Source: an uncultured Clostridia bacterium
Lineage (GTDB): Bacteria > Bacillota > Clostridia > TANB77 > CAG-508
Length of the DNA: 9,559 bases
Assembly: GCA_934167735.1 (NCBI GenBank)
Contig: CAKPLV010000025.1
Coordinates: 1 to 9,559 of the forward strand
Direction of reading: 5' to 3'
Positions 1 to 4,623 of the stretch are shown here, one piece after another. Position 1 is the stretch's first letter, and every line of letters begins with the position of its first letter. A program made the position numbers and the translations under genes. Below the pieces are notes generated by a model. It worked only from the letters and a program-made list of their open reading frames with translations, made no database searches and was not told where the DNA came from.

Positions 1-14
1 GTTACTTCTGTTAT

Positions 15-293
15 TGCTGGTGTATGTGTATTTGTTATTGTTGTTCCATTGATACTTGTAGTATATTTATCTACTGAAACTTCTTTAACAGTATATTCTA
101 TTTCTGTTCCATGGTTTTTATATTTTGGTAAGTTTGTAAATGTATGTTTCCAATCTCCTTTTGCATCTGCTGTTATTGTTGCTTCAGCTACTTTTGTTCC
201 ATCTGCATATAAGTTTACTGTTATTTCTGTTGGTCTTACTCCATCTTGGTTATTGTTATCATTCCATGTTTTTGTTACTGTTACTTCTGTTGT
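15..293 (-). repeat. Cna_B repeat 3, followed by the start of repeat 4
   Basis: Repeat of 93 residues starting TTEVTVTKTWNDN and ending VDKYTTSINGTTITNTHTPA. At 14-1 the sequence begins again with ITEV, which shows that a fourth repeat follows outside the window. Confidence 0.8.
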
Positions 294-566
294 TGCAGGC
301 ATATGTGTATTTGTTATTGTTGTTCCATTTACACTTGTAGTATATTTATCTACTGAAACTTCTTCAATTGTATATACTATTTCTGTTCCTTGATCTCTGT
401 ATTTTGGTAAGTCTGTAAATGTATGTGTCCAATTTTCATCTGCTGTTATTGTAGCTTTAGCTACTTCTTTTCCATCAGCTAATAAACTTACATTTATAAA
501 GTTTGGTCTTACTCCGTCTTGATCATCATTATCATTCCATGTTTTGTTTACTGTTACTTCTGTTGT
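294..566 (-). repeat. Cna_B repeat 2
   Basis: Repeat of 91 residues starting TTEVTVNKTWNDN and ending VDKYTTSVNGTTITNTHMPA. Its 3' half is nearly identical at the DNA level to that of repeat 3: plus-strand 300-388 against 21-109 differs at only a handful of positions. Confidence 0.8.
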
Positions 567-854
567 TTCTAGTATGTGTGTATTTGTTATTGTTAATGTA
601 TCATCACTATATGTTGGTTGTTCATAATCTTTAACTTGAACTTCTTCAACTGTATATACTATTTCATTGTTTCCATTAAATTTTGGTAATTTTGTAAATG
701 TATATGTCCATGTGTTTCCTTCTGCATTTGCTTTTATTGTTTCTTCTTTTACAAATACTCCATCTGCATATAGTTTTACTGTAATTGTTGATGGTCTTAC
801 TCCATCTTGATCACTGTTGTCATTCCATTTTTTAGTTATTGTTACTTCTGTATC
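567..854 (-). repeat. Cna_B repeat 1
   Basis: First and most divergent repeat of the array, about 96 residues. It starts DTEVTITKKWNDN, carries SDQDGVRP and ends TLTITNTHILE. It differs from repeats 2 and 3 in the segment before ITNTH (VKDYEQPTYSDD instead of VDKYTTSxNG). Confidence 0.8.
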
Positions 855-1173
855 TGGATTTACAGGTACAGTTTCATCATCATCTTTTTCTTCTATTTCA
901 TCAACTGTTGCTGTAGCACCATTTAATAGTGATTGTATAGTCTTTTCCAGCTTCTAAACTTGGAATTGTATAAACAATTTCTCCTGGTTCTTTTACACTA
1001 TTTTCAAATATTACTTTTAATGAATCTGTAATATCTATATTATTTAGTGTAACATTTCCATTATTAGTTACTGTTATTGTATAGTCTATTTTGTCTGTTG
1101 GTCTTACTTTTGTTGTTGGTAAAATATCTTTTCCATTAACTTTTGTTGCTTCTTTAACAATTGTTAATGATTT
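855..1173 (-). repeat. DUF11-like module 4 of 4, interrupted by the frameshift
   Basis: Begins at residue about 531 (SLTIVKEAT) and contains YTITVTNNG and LNNIDITDSL. Its last strand crosses the frame break: YTITI in the first frame joins ATATVDEI in the +1 frame. This domain is split between the two frames, which is the best evidence that they were one gene. Confidence 0.65.
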
Positions 1174-2763
1174 TACTTCATCAACTTTTACATCTTTTTC
1201 ATCTTCGTCTGTTACTTCTTCTTTTTTGTCTGGATCTTTTGGTGTTGTTTCACCTTTTACAACTACTTCATTATGAATTAATCTTGCATCATTTCCATTT
1301 ATGTCTTTATCATAATCTACTGTATATGTAACTTTAATTTCTTTACTTTCTCCAGCTTTTAAGTCTCCAATGTTAAAGTCTCCACTTGTAATTTTGATTC
1401 CTTCAAGTTTTTCTTTTACATTAACATTAGTTAAATCTTCACTACCTGTATTTGTAACTTTTATTGTATATTCAATTACATCTCCAGCTAGTACTTTTGA
1501 ATCTGTTCCAATACTGATTACTTCTTTGTCTACAATTCTTTTTATATCTGTAACTGTTTTTTCAATTTTAATGTCTGCTGTTGGATCTTTAGTAGGATCT
1601 GTGTCTTTTCCTCCAACTGTTGCAACATTTATGATTTTTTCATTTTCTAGACTTTCTATGTCTACAACTTCTACTGTAAATTCTTTTTGAATTTCTCCTT
1701 CTGCTGGTACAATAACTTTTGTCCATGTTAATGTTGTTTTTCCATCAACTAAAGATATATTTGCTCCTTCTGCAGATATTAATTTTGTACCTGTTGGAAC
1801 ATTATCTTCTATTATTGTTTCACCATCTATTTTTCCTGTATTTTTTACAGTGATTGTATATTTTATAGTGTCTCCAACTTTTGCTGTTTCAACAATTTTT
1901 CCATTTCTTGTTATTTCACTTGATTTATGGTTTGTAATTACTGCTGTTAGCTCTTCATTACTTTCTTCACCATTTGCAATTGCAGCATTTGTAATTGTTC
2001 CTGTTTCATCTTCATTAACTTTTACAGTAAATTGAACTTTTACTTTTTCTCCTGCATTTACACTTGCAATCCATTTTACTCCTATAACAATATCATCTTT
2101 TATTATTGGAGTTCCCTCATTATCTACTGATACAAAGGTTGTTTTTGCTGGGATTTTGTCTGTAATTTCAATATTTTTTACATCTTCATCTCCTGCATTT
2201 TCTACAGTTATTACATATGTAATTTCTTGATTTGCATATACTAAATTGTTTCCTGCTTCTGTGATTGCTTCTTTTACAACTTTTAATTTTGGTTCTTTTA
2301 CATTTAAGTTGCTTCCTGTTGCTGTAATATCAACTTCTGTTGGTTTCCACCAATCCCAATAATCTTTTGAAACTAATCTTTCTTGTTCTTCATATCTTGT
2401 TATTGTAGTTTCTCCAACTTCGTCAACATTTGTTCCTGTTGTAATTGTTGGATTATTATTAGGTTGTTGATTTGGTGTTTCATTTCCATTATCATTATTG
2501 CCTATTTCTGTATTACCATTGTTATCATTATTTGTATTTCCATCATTATTGTTGTTATTTTCCTCACTTGGTAATACCACATTGTTGTCATCTGTTGTTG
2601 TATTTTCTGCTATGTTGTTTGAAATTTCATTTCCGTCAGCAGCTTCTGTTTTACCTTTATCTGCTAAAAATATGCCAACAGATAAACCAGCAATAAATAA
2701 CAACACAATTATTGTTACTATCGCAATAATGGTTTTCTTGTTTAAGGTCTTATTACCCTCCAT
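901..2763 (-). CDS. Large surface adhesin-like protein: N-terminal membrane segment, Asn-rich linker and DUF11 repeats; 3' end shifted out of frame
   Basis: The 620-codon frame starts at an ATG preceded by an AGGGGGA ribosome binding site (2771-2777). Residues 11-33 form a hydrophobic segment after a Lys-containing N-terminus, acting as an export signal or uncleaved anchor. Residues 46-107 are a low-complexity Asn/Asp/Gly/Thr linker, followed by an aromatic patch (YWDWW, 135-139). Four DUF11-like (TIGR01451 conserved repeat) modules follow, with the hallmark YxIxVxNxG at 183-191, 302-310, 432-440 and 561-569. DUF11 modules are Ig-like beta-sandwich stalks in bacterial surface proteins. The fourth module is cut short: the frame ends in the out-of-character tail KWCYSNS and TGA, while the +1 frame carries on as ATATVDEI and into Cna_B repeats. 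The intact product would exceed 920 residues. It is the third gene of an operon, 25 nt after the sortase, so it is a likely substrate of that sortase (inference). Ligand is unknown. Confidence 0.85.
   Translation of the reverse strand: MEGNKTLNKKTIIAIVTIIVLLFIAGLSVGIFLADKGKTEAADGNEISNNIAENTTTDDNNVVLPSEENNNNNDGNTNNDNNGNTEIGNNDNGNETPNQQPNNNPTITTGTNVDEVGETTITRYEEQERLVSKDYWDWWKPTEVDITATGSNLNVKEPKLKVVKEAITEAGNNLVYANQEITYVITVENAGDEDVKNIEITDKIPAKTTFVSVDNEGTPIIKDDIVIGVKWIASVNAGEKVKVQFTVKVNEDETGTITNAAIANGEESNEELTAVITNHKSSEITRNGKIVETAKVGDTIKYTITVKNTGKIDGETIIEDNVPTGTKLISAEGANISLVDGKTTLTWTKVIVPAEGEIQKEFTVEVVDIESLENEKIINVATVGGKDTDPTKDPTADIKIEKTVTDIKRIVDKEVISIGTDSKVLAGDVIEYTIKVTNTGSEDLTNVNVKEKLEGIKITSGDFNIGDLKAGESKEIKVTYTVDYDKDINGNDARLIHNEVVVKGETTPKDPDKKEEVTDEDEKDVKVDEVKSLTIVKEATKVNGKDILPTTKVRPTDKIDYTITVTNNGNVTLNNIDITDSLKVIFENSVKEPGEIVYTIPSLEAGKDYTITIKWCYSNS
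1249..1572 (-). repeat. DUF11-like module 3 of 4
   Basis: Residues about 398-505, with YTIKVTNTG, LTNVNVKEKL and the closing HNEVVVKGE. A highly acidic/basic linker (PKDPDKKEEVTDEDEKD) joins it to module 4. Confidence 0.7.
1609..1917 (-). repeat. DUF11-like module 2 of 4
   Basis: Residues about 283-385, with YTITVKNTG, TIIEDNVPTGTKLIS and the closing INVATVGG. This is the module closest to the DUF11 consensus. Confidence 0.75.
1933..2292 (-). repeat. DUF11-like module 1 of 4
   Basis: Residues about 158-277, with YVITVENAG and IEITDKIP followed by a strand-rich region ending in TNAAIANGEES, the usual start and end signatures of DUF11 modules. Boundaries are approximate. Confidence 0.7.
2443..2628 (-). 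repeat. Low-complexity Asn/Asp/Gly/Thr-coding tract
   Basis: The tract encodes residues 46-107 of the adhesin, with runs such as ENNNNNDGNTNNDNNG. AAT/AAC codons dominate. This is probably a flexible spacer lifting the DUF11 stalk through the cell wall. Such tracts are prone to length change. Confidence 0.75.
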
Positions 2764-2770
2764 TTCTTAT

Positions 2771-2777
2771 TCCCCCT
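2771..2777 (-). promoter_or_regulatory. Ribosome binding site of the adhesin gene
   Basis: AGGGGGA lies 7 nt before the ATG at 2763, within the 25-nt gap after the sortase stop codon. No promoter fits in that gap, which supports co-transcription. Confidence 0.75.
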
Positions 2778-2788
2778 AAAAATTTTTA

Positions 2789-3403
2789 CTATATCTCTTT
2801 TGCTTTTAATATTAGCCTTTCTTTGTTACCATTTGTACATGTTATGAGTGTAACTTCTCTTATGTTATCTTTGGGTAATAGTATTGATACATCATTTGGA
2901 TCTGTAACAAATATGTCATATATTGAATATTGAATTGTTTGATTTTTTAAATCTGTTAATTCTACTATATCTCCTATTTGCAATTTTTTTGTTTTTCCAA
3001 ACATTGTACCATCTTTGTTGTTATGTCCTGCTATTGAAAGATTTCCATAGTCATTGACATTTTCTCCCCAATATTTTATGATTGATAATTTCATTGGTGC
3101 TTTTGCGCTTTCTGGGTCAATATCACCAATTTCTATTATTGGATATTCTATGTTTATCTTTGGAATTTTTACAATTCCTATCATTTTATATCCTTTATAT
3201 TCTAATTCTATTTCTGTTTGATCTTCTTGTTCTTTAGAGCTTTCTATGTTTTTAAATGTTTCTATTACTTCTTGACTTTCTTTTTCGTTTATCTGATTAC
3301 TACCATATTTATATATTATAAGTATTACTGTAATTAGCAAAATTGTTAACAATATATATAATATTGTTTTATATATTATTAGTTGTTTATTTGCTTTCTT
3401 CAT
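2789..3403 (-). CDS. Membrane-anchored sortase (cysteine transpeptidase)
   Basis: Sortases cleave the C-terminal LPxT-type signal of exported proteins and join the product to peptidoglycan or to another pilin. This 204-residue protein has the usual layout: a short cytoplasmic N-terminus, a membrane helix at about 11-31, a charged linker, then the catalytic beta-barrel from about residue 70. The triad is visible: His127 in SIAGHN, Cys189 in VTLITC and Arg196 in KERLIL. The length and single N-terminal helix fit class D or a related clostridial class; the exact class is uncertain. No C-terminal membrane helix is present, which argues against the usual class C pilin polymerase. The ATG overlaps the end of the preceding gene by 17 nt, and the ribosome binding site is weak, so translation is probably coupled. 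Its neighbours are an LPITY-ending protein upstream and the DUF11/Cna_B adhesin downstream, the likely substrates. Confidence 0.93.
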   Translation of the reverse strand: MKKANKQLIIYKTILYILLTILLITVILIIYKYGSNQINEKESQEVIETFKNIESSKEQEDQTEIELEYKGYKMIGIVKIPKINIEYPIIEIGDIDPESAKAPMKLSIIKYWGENVNDYGNLSIAGHNNKDGTMFGKTKKLQIGDIVELTDLKNQTIQYSIYDIFVTDPNDVSILLPKDNIREVTLITCTNGNKERLILKAKEI

Positions 3404-4415
3404 CTTTGTTTAATCTTTTAATTTTTACGAATACTGCAATTATTGCTATTACTACAACTGCTAATACTACTATTAGTGCTATACTATCATATGTTATTGG
3501 TAGTTTTGTTGTTTCTTGTGTTGCAACTACTTCTTTTACAACATTTGGTTCATAGTCATATGAAGCTGTTAAAAATTGCACATCTGTTGTTTCAACACCA
3601 TTTTCAACTTTTTTAAGTAGTACAACATATTGATCTCCTGTACCTGTTCCTTCTATTGTTGATTCTGGTTGTTCAATTCTCATATTTTCAACTTCTTGCC
3701 ATTTTGCATTTTCTATTAATTTTGAATATAAGTCATAGAATTCTGTATCTATTTGAACTTTTTCATACATATCCATTGTGTCATATTCTTTATTGATTTT
3801 TTCAACAAGTTCAATTATTTTTTGATGTTCTGCTGAATCAGTTGTTTTTGTTCTTTCATAGTAGTATGTTGCTTTTGAAGAGTCTTTTATTTCTATATGT
3901 CCAGTCCAGGTTGTTTTTGTAACTCCTTCTTCATTTTCTTTTTTTAACATTTTTGTTTCGTTTTTATCTTCTACTATATCTACTGATATTTTCTTTGTAG
4001 TGTTTTCCACTTCATCAATTTTTTCTTTACTTAATGATTTTGTTAAATCTAATTGGATTCCTTCTAGAATTAAATTCTCGTTTTCATCTTTTGCCCAAAT
4101 ATAAATTGTTTCTCCTGATTTTGATAGTTTTTCGTATGTACTAGCATCTAAATATGCTACTTGATTCTCTCCCAAATCTGTGATTGAATTAATATAAACT
4201 AAATCCATTACTTCTGGATTGGCATTATTTGATAATGCGTATTTGAATGTCTTATCTGTATACCCATTTATATATATTAAATATGATTTTTTTCCTTCAA
4301 CTTGGGTATTTACTACAGATACATCCTCATTTGTTGCTAATACAACTATTGGAATTACTGCTATAAATAATATAATAGCAAGAACACTCAATAGCTTGAT
4401 GCTATGTTTGTTCAT
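3387..4415 (-). CDS. Secreted protein with an LPITY-type C-terminal sorting signal; function unknown
   Basis: I do not recognise a family. The 342-residue product has a signal peptide (about 1-27, Lys-containing N-terminus, hydrophobic core, possible cleavage after VLA). The body is hydrophilic and Lys/Glu-rich, with a predicted helical stretch near 195-240. The C-terminus has the three-part layout of a cell-wall sorting signal: LPITY at 305-309, a hydrophobic helix at about 311-331 and a basic tail KIKRLNK. Tyr replaces the usual Gly of LPxTG. The start at 4415 is chosen because AAGGGGGAGGAT sits directly upstream. An in-frame TTG at 4454 would add 13 residues, but it lies upstream of the predicted transcription start and has no ribosome binding site. 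It is the first gene of the surface operon and overlaps the sortase gene by 17 nt, so it is a likely dedicated substrate or minor subunit. A membrane protein that is simply anchored by its C-terminal helix remains possible. Confidence 0.85.
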   Translation of the reverse strand: MNKHSIKLLSVLAIILFIAVIPIVVLATNEDVSVVNTQVEGKKSYLIYINGYTDKTFKYALSNNANPEVMDLVYINSITDLGENQVAYLDASTYEKLSKSGETIYIWAKDENENLILEGIQLDLTKSLSKEKIDEVENTTKKISVDIVEDKNETKMLKKENEEGVTKTTWTGHIEIKDSSKATYYYERTKTTDSAEHQKIIELVEKINKEYDTMDMYEKVQIDTEFYDLYSKLIENAKWQEVENMRIEQPESTIEGTGTGDQYVVLLKKVENGVETTDVQFLTASYDYEPNVVKEVVATQETTKLPITYDSIALIVVLAVVVIAIIAVFVKIKRLNKDEESK

Positions 4416-4421
4416 TATATA

Positions 4422-4432
4422 ATCCTCCCCCT
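4422..4432 (-). promoter_or_regulatory. Strong ribosome binding site that fixes the start at 4415
   Basis: AGGGGGAGGAT, with GGAGG at 4424-4428 and 8 nt before the ATG at 4415. It decides against the alternative TTG start at 4454. Confidence 0.85.
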
Positions 4433-4456
4433 TATATAAATATTTTTTACGCAACC

Positions 4457-4485
4457 ATTATATTACATTTTTAGAAATTTGTAAA
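4457..4485 (-). promoter_or_regulatory. Sigma-A-type promoter of the surface operon
   Basis: A -35 box TTTACA (4480-4485) and a perfect -10 box TATAAT (4457-4462) are separated by 17 nt. The predicted transcription start is near 4450, giving a leader of about 35 nt to the ATG at 4415. It lies between the glgP terminator and the first surface gene, exactly where an operon promoter is expected. Confidence 0.8.
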
Positions 4486-4502
4486 CATTTTTTTACAAAT
4501 TT
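4475..4502. promoter_or_regulatory. Perfect 11-bp inverted repeat over the -35 box; candidate operator
   Basis: The arms AAATTTGTAAA (4475-4485) and TTTACAAATTT (4492-4502) are exact reverse complements with a 6-nt spacer. The inner arm contains the -35 hexamer, so a dimeric regulator bound here would block or recruit RNA polymerase. It has no following T-run in a useful place for either neighbour and is AT-rich, so it is a poor terminator. The regulator is not identifiable from the sequence. Confidence 0.55.
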
Positions 4503-4578
4503 TGTCGTTTTTTATGTATACTTGCCTGCTTTTTTATTTCTTCTTATCTTTATATGCTTAATTTTCATTTTTGAGAAC

Positions 4579-4610
4579 AAAAAAATTACCTGATTTTATC
4601 ATCAGGTAAT
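4579..4610 (-). terminator. Intrinsic terminator of the phosphorylase gene
   Basis: On the minus strand, ATTACCTGAT and ATCAGGTAAT form a perfect 10-bp stem with a 6-nt loop, followed by a run of T. It starts 13 nt after the stop codon at 4624 and insulates the surface operon from glgP transcription. Between it and the inverted repeat at 4502 I see nothing else recognisable. Confidence 0.9.
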
Positions 4611-4623
4611 CTTTATTTTTACA

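Larger units (their letters stand above)
1..920 (-). pseudogene. Cna_B-repeat part of the surface adhesin, separated from its 5' half by a frameshift; runs off the window
   Basis: Read in the frame +1 to the upstream gene, this stretch is open for 306 codons down to the window edge. It encodes an acidic linker (residues VDEIEEKDDDE) followed by tandem Cna_B-type repeats. Each repeat begins TEVTxxKxWNDN, continues QDGVRP, then an ADG turn, TFTxLPK, EIxYTVxEV and ends ITNTH. Cna_B modules are beta-sandwich stalk domains of Gram-positive adhesins and pilins, and many carry Lys-Asn isopeptide bonds. Lys before the first Trp, Glu in YTVEE and Asn in ITNT are conserved here, so such bonds are plausible but inferred. 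There is no ATG, GTG or TTG in frame from the preceding in-frame TAG (954-956) until an ATG at 302-300 inside repeat 2, and no ribosome binding site, so this cannot be an independent gene. It continues the DUF11 protein encoded at 901-2763. The C-terminus, where a cell-wall sorting signal would be expected, is outside the window. It may be a true pseudogene or an artefact of a one-base sequencing error. Confidence 0.8.

Noticed and set aside
49..393. Plus-strand open frames over the Cna_B region, and similar ones elsewhere (for example 1370-1690, 6101-6712)
   Set aside because: They lie opposite well-supported minus-strand genes, have no ribosome binding sites, and give Ser/Phe/Leu/Val-rich products expected from reading AT-rich, Thr/Asn/Lys-rich coding DNA backwards.
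1..854. CRISPR-like array suggested by regular repeats
   Set aside because: The period is about 270-290 nt, the repeats are in-frame protein modules without unique short spacers, and there are no cas genes.
901..930. Programmed ribosomal frameshift or recoded TGA joining the two halves of the adhesin
   Set aside because: The needed shift is +1 at AAA TGG, with no slippery heptamer, obvious stimulatory hairpin or internal Shine-Dalgarno. Reading TGA as sense leads into nonsense with further stops, not into the Cna_B frame.
1108..1122. LPTTK in the adhesin as an LPxT sorting motif
   Set aside because: It lies inside DUF11 module 4 and is not followed by a hydrophobic helix and basic tail.
4416..4454. 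Upstream TTG start adding 13 residues to the LPITY protein
   Set aside because: The TTG lies before the predicted transcription start at about 4450 and has no ribosome binding site, whereas the ATG at 4415 has an excellent one and yields a normal signal peptide.
4475..4502. The inverted repeat as a second terminator
   Set aside because: The stem is almost purely A/T and overlaps a consensus promoter, while a proper terminator for glgP is already present at 4579-4610.
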